Assembly (NCBI GenBank): GCA_013823505.1
Contig: PNMH01000011.1
Coordinates: forward strand, 1-64,000
Length of the DNA: 64,000 nt
Origin: Polaromonas sp.
Lineage (GTDB): Bacteria; Pseudomonadota; Gammaproteobacteria; Burkholderiales; Burkholderiaceae
Reading direction: 5' to 3'
Shown here: positions 31,745-41,670 of the stretch, piece by piece
How positions within the stretch are numbered: the first letter of the stretch is position 1
How the letters are laid out: each line of letters starts with the position of its first letter
Position numbers and translations under genes: made by a program
Notes under the pieces: generated by a model
The model's input: the letters and a program-made list of their open reading frames with translations, nothing else
The model's database searches: none
Told to the model about the DNA's origin: nothing

Positions 31745-34340
31745 CGACCACTTCGCCTCTGAGCCCACGCCCACTCCCTCAACCATGCAGCCGCACGACG
31801 ACGCCGCTTTCAATGTTCTGGGAGACCGGGATCGCACCGCAGCCCTGAAGCTGACGTCGCTGGTGATCGGCTCCACGGGCCTGCTGGTGCTGCTGATGGA
31901 ACTGGTGCTCGCGGCACCCGGCGAACACGAAGCCTGGGTGGCTGGCGGGCTGACCGTCGTGGCCTGGCTCTGCTACGGCCTCACACGCGCTGGCCGCACG
32001 CGGTATGTGGCCCACGTGATCGTGGCCGCCGTGCTGGGCGCGGCCATCTTCTCGGCCATCAGCTACGGCTCGGTGCGCACCGCCGTGGGGTTCCTCTTCA
32101 TGGGCTCGGTGGTGGGCGCCGGCATCTTTCTGGGGCGCACGGCACTGATCGTCACCACCGTGGCCAGCGTCGGCTCGCTCGGTGTGCTCACCTGGGCCGA
32201 AGCCTCGGGTCTGCTGACGCACAGGCCCGATTTTTCCGTGAGCCTGCGCGTGTGGATCACCCACTCGGCCACCGTGCTCGTGTGCGCCCTCACCGTGCAC
32301 CACAGCCGCCTGAGGACCAAGCGGGCCTTGCAGCTGCAGGCGCAGGAGTTCGAGCGCCGCAAGGCCACCGAGCAGGAGCGCGACCGCAACCTGGAGCGCT
32401 TCGCGCGGATCTTCCGCACGAGCCCAAGCCCCATGATCGCCCAGTCGGCGCGCACTGGCTCCATCCTCGACGTGAACCCGGCGTTCGAGCGCAGCTACGG
32501 CTACTCGCGCGACCAGGTGCTCGGCCGCCAGGAGACCTTTCTCTGGGCCGAACCGGCGCAGCGCGAGATCTACCTTCAGCAGCTCTACGAGCAGCGCCAC
32601 ATGGACCAGTTTGCCTGCCAGGGCAAACGCGCCGACGGCCAGATCTTCAAGGCACTCATCTCCAGCGAGATGGGCACCGACCGCGAGGACAAACTGATCA
32701 TCACCACCGTCACCGACGTGAGCGCGCAAGCCGAGGCCATGGAACGCCTGCGACGCTCCGAGGAACGGTTTGCGAAGGCCTTCAACTTCAGCCCCCTGAA
32801 CCTCACCATCACCCGGCTCGCAGACGGCAGCTTCCTGGAAATCAACAAGGCACAGGACCGGGTGCAGGGCATGCGGCCCGACGAGCTGATCGGCAAGACC
32901 ACGCTGGAAGCCGGCGCCTGGCTCACGCCAGCCGACCGGGAGCAGTTTGTGGCCCAGTTGGTGCGCGACGGCCGCGTCGAAAACTACGACACCCTCATGC
33001 GCCACAAGGACGGCAGCCTGGTGGACACCCGACTGTGGGCCGAGCTGATCGAGATCGACGGCGAGCCCTGCATCCTCTCGTGCACGGTGAACATTGCCGC
33101 CGAGAAGCGGCGCGAGTCCCTGTTGCTCAACGTCGCCAAAGGCGTGGCAGCGGAAACCGGCGAGGCTTTTTTCACCGCGCTCACGCGCCACTTGTCTGAA
33201 ACCATCGAGTGCGACATGGTGGTGATCGGGGAATGCCCGGACCCCGAGTCTGTGCAGGTCTTGTCCATCTGGAAAGACGCGCTGCCCATGCCCAACTTCA
33301 GCTTCGACACCCTCAACACGCCGTGCGCTGAAACGCTGAAGCAAAAGGACGCGTTTGTGTGTGCGCAAGGTTTGCGCGAGGGCTTTCCGAATGCCCGCGG
33401 GATCAACCGGGAGGGCTTCCAGGCTTACCTCGGCCAGGCTTTGCGTGACGCCGATGGCACCCCCATCGGGATCCTGTTTGCCCTGTGGCGCAAACCCTTG
33501 GCGCTGCGCGAAGACATCCAGGCCATGGTGTCCATTTTCGCCAGCCGTGCCAATGCGGAACTCGTGCGCCTGCACCGCGACCGAGAAATCCAGCGCCTGA
33601 CCGAGACCCTGGAGCTGCGCGTGCGCGAACGCACCGCCGAACTGCAAAAGCTCAATGCGGAGCTCGACTCGTTTGCCTACACGGTGTCGCACGATCTGAA
33701 GTCGCCCCTGCGAACCATCGACGGATTCACCCGATTGATCGAAGAGCAGATGGGCGAGCGGCTCAACGCCGACGAGCGCGAGATGTTTGACCGCGTGCTG
33801 TCGTCCGCCGCGCGCATGGGCTCGCTGATCTCCGCGCTGCTGGCGCTGGCCCGCGTGAGCCAGGCGCCGCTGGAGCGCCAAAGCGTGGATCTGAGCGTGC
33901 TGGTGCGCAGCATCCTGGCCGAGCGCCTGGCGGAAAGTCCCGCACGAGCTGTTGAGTGCCACATCGCCGACGGGCTGACGGCGGAATGCGACCCGCAGCT
34001 GGCGCGCATTGCGCTGGAGAACCTGCTGGGCAATGCCCTCAAGTACAGCCGGGATCAACCTCAAGCCATGATCGAGTTCGGGTGCCTCGTGGCAGAGAAC
34101 GACGGCGCGCCCAGGTACTTTGTGCGGGACAACGGCGTGGGTTTCAACATGGCCTACGCCACCAAACTGTTCAAACCCTTCCAGCGCCTGCACATGGCCA
34201 GCGAGTTCGAAGGCACGGGTATCGGCCTGGCCACCGTGCGCCGCATCATCGAACGCCACGGCGGCGACATCACAGCCATCAGCGCGCCCGGCGAAGGCGC
34301 CACCTTCAGCTTCTCGCTCGGCGACGCACCCGCCAGCTGA
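31737..34340 (+). CDS. PAS/GAF sensor histidine kinase
   Basis: A membrane-bound histidine kinase of up to 867 residues. Residues 35-185 contain several hydrophobic helices. Two PAS domains follow (about 225-345 and 350-465), then a GAF-like domain (about 475-625). The kinase core has the phospho-acceptor H652 (VSHDLKSPLR), N-box ENLLGNALKYS, and G-boxes DNGVGF and GTGIGL. The first ATG overlaps the sulfurtransferase by 8 bases; Met17 at 31785 is an alternative. No response regulator lies nearby, so it is an orphan kinase whose signal is unknown. Confidence 0.88.
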   Translation: MADDHFASEPTPTPSTMQPHDDAAFNVLGDRDRTAALKLTSLVIGSTGLLVLLMELVLAAPGEHEAWVAGGLTVVAWLCYGLTRAGRTRYVAHVIVAAVLGAAIFSAISYGSVRTAVGFLFMGSVVGAGIFLGRTALIVTTVASVGSLGVLTWAEASGLLTHRPDFSVSLRVWITHSATVLVCALTVHHSRLRTKRALQLQAQEFERRKATEQERDRNLERFARIFRTSPSPMIAQSARTGSILDVNPAFERSYGYSRDQVLGRQETFLWAEPAQREIYLQQLYEQRHMDQFACQGKRADGQIFKALISSEMGTDREDKLIITTVTDVSAQAEAMERLRRSEERFAKAFNFSPLNLTITRLADGSFLEINKAQDRVQGMRPDELIGKTTLEAGAWLTPADREQFVAQLVRDGRVENYDTLMRHKDGSLVDTRLWAELIEIDGEPCILSCTVNIAAEKRRESLLLNVAKGVAAETGEAFFTALTRHLSETIECDMVVIGECPDPESVQVLSIWKDALPMPNFSFDTLNTPCAETLKQKDAFVCAQGLREGFPNARGINREGFQAYLGQALRDADGTPIGILFALWRKPLALREDIQAMVSIFASRANAELVRLHRDREIQRLTETLELRVRERTAELQKLNAELDSFAYTVSHDLKSPLRTIDGFTRLIEEQMGERLNADEREMFDRVLSSAARMGSLISALLALARVSQAPLERQSVDLSVLVRSILAERLAESPARAVECHIADGLTAECDPQLARIALENLLGNALKYSRDQPQAMIEFGCLVAENDGAPRYFVRDNGVGFNMAYATKLFKPFQRLHMASEFEGTGIGLATVRRIIERHGGDITAISAPGEGATFSFSLGDAPAS

Positions 34341-34343
34341 AGA

Positions 34344-35150
34344 TCAGTGGGCGAGGCTGCTCACCACCGTGACCAGCGCAATACCCGCCAGCAACCAGGC
34401 CACCTGGGACACCGTGTCCCGAAACCCCAGCTGCTTTTGCAACTGCGGAATCAGGTCGGCCAGCGCGACATACACAAAGCTGCTGGACGCTGCCACCAGG
34501 AAAAACGGCAGGTAGTCCTGCAACTGCGTCACCAGGAAATAGCCCACCACGCCACCGAGCGCGGTGACGGTACCGGCGAGCGACACCTTGACCAGCGCGG
34601 CGCGCGAGGTGCCCGAGGTGTGGCGCAGCACCACCAGATCGCCGATGTGGTGCGGTACTTCGTGCGCCAGCACCGCCAGCGAAGTGATCACGCCCAGACG
34701 CATGTCGGCCAGGAAAGCCGAGGCGATCAGGATGCCGTCGCCAAACGCATGCACGCTGTCGCCGGCCAACACGGCCCAACCGCCCGAGCGCAGACCATGG
34801 TCGTGGTGCGCATGGCTGTGTCCATGGTGGTGGGCGTGGTCGCCATGGTCGGTTTCCTGCGCCGGCCCGTGGTTGTGCTCGTGCCCGTGGTGCCACAGCT
34901 CGGCCTTGTCAAGCAGGAAGAAAAACACCAGCCCGCCCAGCAGCATGGCAAACAGCTCGTGAGCGCCGGCCTCGCTTTCGAAGGCCTCGGGCAGCAGGTG
35001 CATGAACGCCGTGGCCATGAGCGCGCCTGCGGCCATGCTGAGCATGTGCTGTGTGTAACGGGCCAGCATCGCAAACGCCATCAGCGCAGCCAGCCACACA
35101 CTGCCCACGCCCGCGGCCACGGTACCCATCAAGATCGCCAGCAAGGTCAT
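34344..35150 (-). CDS. ZIP family metal transporter
   Basis: A 268-residue divalent-metal (usually zinc) uptake protein. About eight helices flank a cytoplasmic His-rich loop (residues 87-123, with HHGHEHNHG and HAHHHGHSHAHHDHG). The conserved helix-4/5 metal site is visible as HAFGDGI and HEVPHHIGD. It is convergent with the sensor kinase, with 3 bp between stops. Its upstream side holds the terminator of the next minus-strand gene. Confidence 0.9.
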   Translation of the reverse strand: MTLLAILMGTVAAGVGSVWLAALMAFAMLARYTQHMLSMAAGALMATAFMHLLPEAFESEAGAHELFAMLLGGLVFFFLLDKAELWHHGHEHNHGPAQETDHGDHAHHHGHSHAHHDHGLRSGGWAVLAGDSVHAFGDGILIASAFLADMRLGVITSLAVLAHEVPHHIGDLVVLRHTSGTSRAALVKVSLAGTVTALGGVVGYFLVTQLQDYLPFFLVAASSSFVYVALADLIPQLQKQLGFRDTVSQVAWLLAGIALVTVVSSLAH

Positions 35151-35173
35151 GTTGTTCTTTTCAATTCATCCAC

Positions 35174-35199
35174 AAAAAAGGCCGCTCTTCAGCGGCCTT
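35174..35199 (-). terminator. terminator after the dienelactone hydrolase gene
   Basis: On the minus strand AAGGCCGCT-GAAG-AGCGGCCTT followed by TTTT forms a 9-bp stem 23 bp after the stop codon at 35222. Confidence 0.9.
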
Positions 35200-35221
35200 G
35201 GTTCACCCACAGCACAAGGGC

Positions 35222-36121
35222 TCAGGCCACGCCGTGCTGCTTGAACCACGCCAGTGCACGGTTCCAGCCGTCTTCGGCCGGCTCCTTCTGGAAACTGGGC
35301 CGGTAGTCGGCATGGAAGGCGTGCGGTGCGCCCGGGTAGACCACAAACGTCGACGCCTTGGCGGCCGGGCTTCCGACCGCCAACGCGGCTTTCATCTTAT
35401 CAACCGTGTCAAGCGGGATGCCAGTGTCGGCCGCGCCGTAGAGCCCCAGCACGGGGCCCTTGAGCTGGGCAGCCACATCGACCGGGTGTTTGGGGTTCAG
35501 CGCCGTGGTATCACCCACCAGGCGGCCGTACCAGGCCACGCCGGCCTTCACCGCCGGGTTGTGGGCCGCGTAGAGCCAGGTCTGGCGCCCGCCCCAGCAG
35601 AAGCCGGTGACGCTCAGCTTGGCGGCATCACCACCGTTGGCGGCGGCCCATCTCACCGTGGCGTCCAGATCGGCCATCACCTGCGCATCGGGCACCTTGG
35701 ACACCACCTCGGCGATCAGCTTGGCCATCTCACCGTAACTTTGGGCATCGCCCTGGCGCACGAACAACTCCGGCGCGATCGCCAGGAAGCCGGCTTTGGC
35801 AAAACGGCGTGCGGTGTCGGCGATGTACTCATGCACACCAAAAATCTCGGACAACACGAGCACCACCGGCAGGCCGGTCTTGCCGGCGGGTGCGGCGCGG
35901 TAGGCGGGCATCTTGTAGCCGTTGACGTCGATCATTACCTCACCGACGGTGAGGCCGTCAAAGGAGGTTCGGATGGCGGTCTGCGCCATCAACGGGGCCG
36001 CAGCCGCCGCGTAGCCCACCCCCAGCGCAGCCTTGAGCGCGGTGCGGCGGGTGGCGCCGTGTTCGTTCGACTGACCGGGCAGCAGAGCGCCGAGGTCCTG
36101 GGCGTGTTGGTCGTTGAGCAA
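35222..36121 (-). CDS. dienelactone hydrolase family protein, Tat-exported
   Basis: A 299-residue alpha/beta hydrolase. No ATG fits the conserved N-terminus, so I start at TTG 36121, which has a CAGGAG ribosome-binding site 8 bases upstream. The N-terminus holds a twin-arginine signal (TRRTALKAALG, residues 24-34, cleavage near PLMAQTA). The nucleophile elbow reads GFCWGG with cysteine, as in carboxymethylenebutenolidase, and the catalytic His is in PHAFHAD. Export is unusual for chlorocatechol-pathway enzymes, so a periplasmic esterase role is more likely. It lies 47 bp from the serine hydrolase upstream. Confidence 0.82.
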   Translation of the reverse strand: MLNDQHAQDLGALLPGQSNEHGATRRTALKAALGVGYAAAAAPLMAQTAIRTSFDGLTVGEVMIDVNGYKMPAYRAAPAGKTGLPVVLVLSEIFGVHEYIADTARRFAKAGFLAIAPELFVRQGDAQSYGEMAKLIAEVVSKVPDAQVMADLDATVRWAAANGGDAAKLSVTGFCWGGRQTWLYAAHNPAVKAGVAWYGRLVGDTTALNPKHPVDVAAQLKGPVLGLYGAADTGIPLDTVDKMKAALAVGSPAAKASTFVVYPGAPHAFHADYRPSFQKEPAEDGWNRALAWFKQHGVA

Positions 36122-36168
36122 GGTGGGTCTCCTGGTGGGGTTTGAGGCGGTGAAGTCTGCCACGTGCC

Positions 36169-37362
36169 CTAAAGCCGCGTGGCCGCGTCGAACATGTCCA
36201 GCAGCTCCGGCTCCCAGGCGCCTTGCTGGTCGACCGCGGTGTGCACGAGCACCGTGCGCGTGGGCAGGTCGATGAGCACGCGCTGGCCGTGGTGGCCGTG
36301 CATGGCCGGCCGCGAACCGTCGGGGCGCGCGTGCCAGAACAAGGCCTTGTAACCCTGGGTCAAGCGGACCCGACCGTGGCGCACTGGGGCATCCGCCTCG
36401 CTCCACGAGGTGCACTCGTTGATCCACGCCTCGCTGACAATGGCGCGGCCGTCGGGGCCGCGGCCGCGTTGCGCCACGAGGTGTCCCAGACGCGCCCAGT
36501 CACGCAAACGCGCGGCAAATCCAATGCTGTTGAACTCGGCCCCTCGCGCATCGGTGAGCCAGGTGGCCGCCCCCTCGGCGCCCAAGGGCTGCCACAACAC
36601 CCGCTCGGCAAACGCCGACAGCGAACCACCCGTGACGCGGCGCATCACCATGCCCAGCGTCAACGGACACAGTTCGTTGTAGTTGAAGCGCGTGCCGGCG
36701 GGTTCGCTGCGCCGGTTCCAGCCCGCCACCGTGCGCGCGATGTCGGGATCCCGACCCAGCAGTGCGCCGGGGTACAGCACGGCGTTGTCGCGCGCGTGCA
36801 CCACGTCGGCGCCGCTGCACATGTTGGCCAGATGGCGCAATGAGGTGTCGCCGTGCAAGGTACCGCCGAGTTCGGGCACGTAGCGGGCGGCTGGGTCATC
36901 GAACGAGGCGATGAGCCCGCGGTCCAGGCAGATGCCGAGCAAGAGAGACGTCACGCTCTTGGCCATGGACCAGCTCTGCAGGCGCATGGATGGCTGCCGC
37001 GCAAAGCGGTAGCGCTCGACCAGGATCTGGTTGTCCCGCGCGATCAGCAGGCCGGTGACAGGCCACTGCTCCAGGTAAGCCTCGGGTGTCTTGGGCATCA
37101 GGCCCGAGCGGTAGCGGAAATCGCTCACCGGCGTGTTGTTCCAGGCCACCACCTGGACGCCGGCGCGGATGACGTGGTGGCGTATCGACTGCTCGTGCCC
37201 ACCCGAGTAGTTGCCCACTCGGTACTCGGGCAAGCGCTCGAAGCTTGCGCGGCTCTCGGGGTAGCCACGCAGCGCACCCCACTTGTCGTCGGTCTGCGCC
37301 CAGGCGGGCAGGCCCGCCAGCGCGAGACCGGCGCCCAGGAACGCGCGGCGCGATGGTTCCAT
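36169..37362 (-). CDS. serine hydrolase, class C beta-lactamase family
   Basis: A 397-residue penicillin-binding-protein-like hydrolase with a twin-arginine signal (SRRAFLGAGLALAG, cleaved near AWAQT). The catalytic serine is in S132MAK135, the SxxK motif, and a YNE near residue 228 stands for the Y-x-N motif. Such proteins are often esterases or 6-aminohexanoate-dimer hydrolase relatives rather than antibiotic-resistance enzymes. It abuts polA exactly (the next base) and is probably co-transcribed downstream of it. Confidence 0.83.
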   Translation of the reverse strand: MEPSRRAFLGAGLALAGLPAWAQTDDKWGALRGYPESRASFERLPEYRVGNYSGGHEQSIRHHVIRAGVQVVAWNNTPVSDFRYRSGLMPKTPEAYLEQWPVTGLLIARDNQILVERYRFARQPSMRLQSWSMAKSVTSLLLGICLDRGLIASFDDPAARYVPELGGTLHGDTSLRHLANMCSGADVVHARDNAVLYPGALLGRDPDIARTVAGWNRRSEPAGTRFNYNELCPLTLGMVMRRVTGGSLSAFAERVLWQPLGAEGAATWLTDARGAEFNSIGFAARLRDWARLGHLVAQRGRGPDGRAIVSEAWINECTSWSEADAPVRHGRVRLTQGYKALFWHARPDGSRPAMHGHHGQRVLIDLPTRTVLVHTAVDQQGAWEPELLDMFDAATRL

Positions 37363-40200
37363 TCAGTGGGCTTTGTCCCAGTTCGGGCCCACGCCCACTT
37401 CGGCCAGCAAGGGCACCTTGAGCTCGGCCACACCCGCCATCAGGCGCGGGATTTCGGTCTTGATCCAATCTACCTCGGACTCGGGCACTTCAAACACCAG
37501 TTCGTCGTGCACCTGCATGATCATCTTGGTGCCGCGCTGCTGCTCGTCCAGCGCCTTCTGCACCGCCACCATGCTGAGCTTGATGAGGTCGGCCGCCGTG
37601 CCCTGCATGGGGGCATTGACGGCTTGCCGCTCCAGCGAGGACAACAGCGCACCTTTGGCCGATTGAATGCTGGGCAGCACCAGGCGCCGACCGAACACCG
37701 TCTCCACGTAGCCCTGCGCCTTGGCCATCTTCCGCGTCTCGTCCATGTAGTGCTTCACACCGGCAAAGCGCTCGAAGTAGCGCGTGATGTAGTTCTTGGC
37801 CGCCGTGTTGTCGATCGACAGCGCCTTGGCCAGGCCAAACGCACTCATGCCGTAGATCAGACCGAAGTTGATCACCTTGGCGTAGCGGCGTTGTTCGCTG
37901 CTCACCTGCGCGGTCTCCACACCGAACACCTCGGCGGCGGTGGCGCGGTGCACGTCAAGACCTTCGTGGAAGGCACGAAGCAGCGCTTCGTCGCCACTGA
38001 TGTGGGCCATGATGCGCAGCTCGATCTGCGAGTAGTCGGCGCTGGCGATCACATGGCCTGCGGGCGCCACAAAGGCCTCGCGCACGCGCCGTCCTTCGGG
38101 CGTGCGGATCGGAATGTTCTGCAGGTTGGGGTCGTTGCTGGACAAGCGCCCGGTCACGGCCACCGCCTGCGCGTAGTGCGTGTGCACGCGCCCGGTGTCC
38201 GGGTGGGCGAGCTGGGCGAGCTTGTCGGTGTAGGTGCCCTTGAGTTTGGAGAGACCCCGGTGCTCCAGGATCTTGGCGGGCAACGGGTAGTCTTCGGCCA
38301 GCTTTTCCAGCACCTCTTCGTCGGTGCTGCGCGCACCGGTGGCGGTCTTCTTGATCACCGGCAGGCCCAGCTTGTCGAAAAAGATCTCGCCCAGTTGTTT
38401 GGGGCTGGCCAGGTTGAACGGCTGGCCGGCGATCTCGTAAGCCTCCTGCTCCAGCGCGTGGATGCGGGAGCCCAGTTCATGGCTTTGCTTCGCCAGCGTG
38501 GGCGCGTCGATCAGCACGCCGTTGCGCTCGATGCGGAACAGCGCCTCGCTGCTGGCCATCTCGAGTTCGTAGATGAACTTCAACCCTTTCCCAGGTTGAC
38601 TGTCGGCCTGCAGTTGCGGCCAGAGCACGCGGTGCACGTCCAGCGTCTGGTCGCTGTCCTCACATGAGTATTCGGCCGCCTTGGCCACGTCGACCTGTGA
38701 AAACGGGATCTGGTGCGCGCCCTTGCCGCACAGGTCTTCGTAATTGATGCCCTGGCGGCCCAGGTGGCGTTCGGCCAGACTGGCCAGGCCGTGCGGCTTG
38801 TGCACTTCGAGCACATAGCTCTGCAGCATGGTGTCGTGCAGATAGCCCCGCACCTCGATGCCGTGGTTGGCGAACACGTGGCGGTCGTACTTCACGTGCT
38901 GGCCGAGCTTGGCGTGCTTCGGGTCTTCCAGCCAGGGCTTGAGCCGGGCCAGCACCTCGTCAAAGGGCAGCTGCTCGGGCGCGTCGGGCCCGCTGTGGCG
39001 CAACGGGATGTAGGCCGCTTCGCCGGGCTTCACGCTGAAGCTGATGCCCACGATTTCGGCGCGCATTTCGTCGAGCGAGGTGGTTTCGGTGTCCACCGCC
39101 ACCAGCTCGGCGGCCAGCAGGCGGGCCAGCCAGTTGTCAAACATCGCCCAGTCGACGATGGTGTCGTAGGTCAGGTTGGTGGTGCGCTCGGCGCTGCCGC
39201 CCAGGTCAGGCTCATCGAACAGACCCGGCGATCCGTCGCCAGCCTTGCCTTTGGCCTTGGTCTTGACCTGCTGTTCCTCGATCCGTTCGGGCGGCACCTG
39301 GTGCTGCGCCAAGGTCCTGACCAGGCCCTTGAAACCGTAGCGTTCACCAAAGGCCATGAGACCTTCCGAATCTTGTCCACCGATGGTGATCGCATCCAGT
39401 GCAGGCAGTCCGTCGATGTATTCCTTCAGATCGCAGTCGGTCTTGATGGTGAGCAGTTCGCGGCCTTTGGGCAGCCAGTCGAGCGCATTGCGCAGGTTCT
39501 CGCCGGCCACGCCTTTGATCTCGTCCGCGCGAGCGACCAGCGCCTCCAGCGAACCGTATTCCTGGAGCCACTTCACGGCCGTCTTGGGGCCGACCTTGGG
39601 CACGCCAGGCACGTTGTCCACCTGGTCGCCCACCAGCGTCTGGTAGTCCAGCATCAGGCTGGGCGGCACGCCGAACTCCGACGTCACGCCGGCGATGTCG
39701 CGCCGCCGGTCGTTCATGGTGTCGATCACCGTGATGTGCTCGTTCACCAGCTGGCTCAGGTCCTTGTCGCCGCTGGAGATGATGCAGGTGATGCCCTGCT
39801 GCGCGGCGGTGTGCGCCAGCGTGCCGATCACGTCGTCGGCCTCCACGCCGGGTACGTCCAGCACCTTCCAGCCCAGCAGCTTCACCACCTCGTGGATCGG
39901 GGCGATCTGCGCACGCAGGTCGTCGGGCATGGGCGAGCGGTTGGCCTTGTAGTCCGGGTACAGCGCATCCCGGAAGGTTGGACCTTTGGCGTCGAACACG
40001 CAGGCGGCGTAGTCGGCCCGCACGTCCTTGCGCAGCTTCTGCATCATGTTGATCATGATCCGGATGGCGCCCGTTTTCAGCACCGTGCCATCGGACAGGG
40101 TCGTGCTCAAGGATTCGCCTCCCGCAAAGAACGCTCGGTAGAGGTAGCTGGAGCCGTCGACCAGCAGCAGGGTGGGGGTGGGGGATGAAGCATCGGACAT
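37363..40200 (-). CDS. polA: DNA polymerase I
   Basis: A 945-residue Pol I used in Okazaki-fragment maturation and repair. The three domains are a 5'-nuclease (1-290), a 3'-5' exonuclease (about 350-530) whose DTETTSLDE keeps the catalytic Asp/Glu so proofreading is likely active, and a polymerase domain with motif A (DYSQIELRIMAH), motif B (KVINFGLIYGMSAFG) and motif C (VHDELVFE). ATG 40198-40200 begins the conserved MSDASSPTPTLLLVDGSS segment (abridged); the 103 extra upstream codons are rejected. Confidence 0.95.
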   Translation of the reverse strand: MSDASSPTPTLLLVDGSSYLYRAFFAGGESLSTTLSDGTVLKTGAIRIMINMMQKLRKDVRADYAACVFDAKGPTFRDALYPDYKANRSPMPDDLRAQIAPIHEVVKLLGWKVLDVPGVEADDVIGTLAHTAAQQGITCIISSGDKDLSQLVNEHITVIDTMNDRRRDIAGVTSEFGVPPSLMLDYQTLVGDQVDNVPGVPKVGPKTAVKWLQEYGSLEALVARADEIKGVAGENLRNALDWLPKGRELLTIKTDCDLKEYIDGLPALDAITIGGQDSEGLMAFGERYGFKGLVRTLAQHQVPPERIEEQQVKTKAKGKAGDGSPGLFDEPDLGGSAERTTNLTYDTIVDWAMFDNWLARLLAAELVAVDTETTSLDEMRAEIVGISFSVKPGEAAYIPLRHSGPDAPEQLPFDEVLARLKPWLEDPKHAKLGQHVKYDRHVFANHGIEVRGYLHDTMLQSYVLEVHKPHGLASLAERHLGRQGINYEDLCGKGAHQIPFSQVDVAKAAEYSCEDSDQTLDVHRVLWPQLQADSQPGKGLKFIYELEMASSEALFRIERNGVLIDAPTLAKQSHELGSRIHALEQEAYEIAGQPFNLASPKQLGEIFFDKLGLPVIKKTATGARSTDEEVLEKLAEDYPLPAKILEHRGLSKLKGTYTDKLAQLAHPDTGRVHTHYAQAVAVTGRLSSNDPNLQNIPIRTPEGRRVREAFVAPAGHVIASADYSQIELRIMAHISGDEALLRAFHEGLDVHRATAAEVFGVETAQVSSEQRRYAKVINFGLIYGMSAFGLAKALSIDNTAAKNYITRYFERFAGVKHYMDETRKMAKAQGYVETVFGRRLVLPSIQSAKGALLSSLERQAVNAPMQGTAADLIKLSMVAVQKALDEQQRGTKMIMQVHDELVFEVPESEVDWIKTEIPRLMAGVAELKVPLLAEVGVGPNWDKAH

Positions 40201-40291
40201 GCGCGCATTGTCGGGGAGATCGCGCCCCGTCCGCAGGTCCGGCCGATGGCCCCGCCCGCGCCCGGCGCCCCTTGCCTGCCTACAATGAGGC

Positions 40292-40627
40292 ATGAACGCC
40301 CACAACCCACGCCTGCTGCCCGCTCTCGCCCTGCTCGCAGGTCTCTTCCTGGCCTCGACCGCCCAAGGACAGACGCCCCCGGTGGAGCAGCCGCCGCAGT
40401 CGGTCTCTCCGCGCGACCGCATCGAGCGCATCACCAACGAAGACGCCCTCACCCGCATCGACGAGGTGCGCGTGGGCGGAGAGACCAAAAGCATTGAAGT
40501 GCAACCCAAAAACGGCGCACCGGCCTACCAGATCAACCCCGACCCGAGCAGCTCGGTCCCTGGCGAAGTCGGTGGCAAGCGCACGGGCAATGCCGGGCGC
40601 AGCAGCTGGCGCATCCTGAATTTCTGA
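40292..40627 (+). CDS. exported protein, DUF2782-like
   Basis: A 111-residue small periplasmic protein with a cleavable signal (LLPALALLAGLFLASTAQG, cleavage near residue 26). A Gln/Pro-rich stretch and a short conserved core follow (ERITNEDALTRIDEVRVGG and the PAYQINP segment). The composition and the position between polA and thrB match the DUF2782 family seen at the same locus in Pseudomonas. Function unknown. It lies 11 bp before thrB and is likely co-transcribed. Confidence 0.7.
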   Translation: MNAHNPRLLPALALLAGLFLASTAQGQTPPVEQPPQSVSPRDRIERITNEDALTRIDEVRVGGETKSIEVQPKNGAPAYQINPDPSSSVPGEVGGKRTGNAGRSSWRILNF

Positions 40628-40638
40628 TTTCCCGTTTC

Positions 40639-41670
40639 ATGGCCGTCTACACCGAAGTCGCGTTCGCGCAAGCCGCTGCCCTGCTGCACACCCTGGATCT
40701 GGGCGACCTCACCGAGCTGAGGGGCATCCAGGGCGGCATTGAAAACACCAACTACTTCGTGACCAGCGAGCGCGATGGCGCCACGCTGGAGCATGTGCTG
40801 ACCGTGTTCGAGCGGCTGGGTTTCGAGCAATTGCCGTTCTACCTGCACCTCATGAAACACCTGGCGGGCAAAGGCATTCCGGTGCCCGACCCGGCCGCCA
40901 CCGCCAGCGGCGAGATCTTGCACACGCTGCAGGGCAAGCCCGCTGCCGTGGTGGACAAACTGCGCGGCAAAAGCGAACTGGCCCCCGGTGTGGCGCATTG
41001 CCAGGCGGTGGGTGCCATGCTGGCCCGCATGCACCTGGCCGGGCGCGATTTCGCCCTGACCCAGCCGAACCTGCGAGGCCTGCCGTGGTGGAACGAAACG
41101 GTGCCGGTGGTGCTGCCGTTTCTGAACGAGGATCAGGCCAGCCTGATCCGCACCGAGCTCGCTTATCAGAACCACGTGGCGGCCAGCCCGGCCTACGCTG
41201 CCCTGCCCCGCGGCCCGATCCACGCCGACCTGTTCCGCGACAACGTGATGTTCGAAGCCGGTGAGCTCACCGGTTTCTTCGACTTTTACTTCGCGGGCTG
41301 CGACACCTTCCTGTTCGACATCGCGGTCTGCCTCAACGACTGGTGCGTGCACCATCGTCAGGACGCCTCCGACGGCAGCCACGATGCGCAGCGTGCCCAG
41401 GCACTGCTGGCGGCCTACCAAACGGTGCGCCCCCTGAGCGCTGCCGAGCGCAGCCTGCTGCCGGCCCTGCTGCGCGCCGGCGCCCTGCGTTTCTGGATTT
41501 CCCGACTCTGGGACCTGCACCTGCCGCGCGAAGCCGCCATGCTGCAAGCCCACGACCCCACCCACTTCGAACGTGTGTTGCGCGACCGAGCCACGCACGC
41601 CTCCGCCTTGTCCGCGCAGCTGCTCGATGCCGCTGTGCCGACAACCGTACCCCAACCCGTGACCGCATGA
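40639..41670 (+). CDS. thrB: homoserine kinase, APH type
   Basis: A 343-residue homoserine kinase of the aminoglycoside-phosphotransferase fold, which makes O-phosphohomoserine for threonine. The N-terminus has GIQGGIENTNYFV, and the catalytic loop is IHADLFRDNVMF (H-x-D-x4-N) followed by DFYFAG for Mg2+ binding. It is the analogue of the GHMP-type ThrB of enterics. Its stop overlaps the next start as ATGA. Confidence 0.92.
   Translation: MAVYTEVAFAQAAALLHTLDLGDLTELRGIQGGIENTNYFVTSERDGATLEHVLTVFERLGFEQLPFYLHLMKHLAGKGIPVPDPAATASGEILHTLQGKPAAVVDKLRGKSELAPGVAHCQAVGAMLARMHLAGRDFALTQPNLRGLPWWNETVPVVLPFLNEDQASLIRTELAYQNHVAASPAYAALPRGPIHADLFRDNVMFEAGELTGFFDFYFAGCDTFLFDIAVCLNDWCVHHRQDASDGSHDAQRAQALLAAYQTVRPLSAAERSLLPALLRAGALRFWISRLWDLHLPREAAMLQAHDPTHFERVLRDRATHASALSAQLLDAAVPTTVPQPVTA

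Noticed and set aside
29147..34259. long minus-strand open frames opposite the Rieske, EamA, sulfurtransferase and kinase genes
   Set aside because: Antisense shadows without family motifs.
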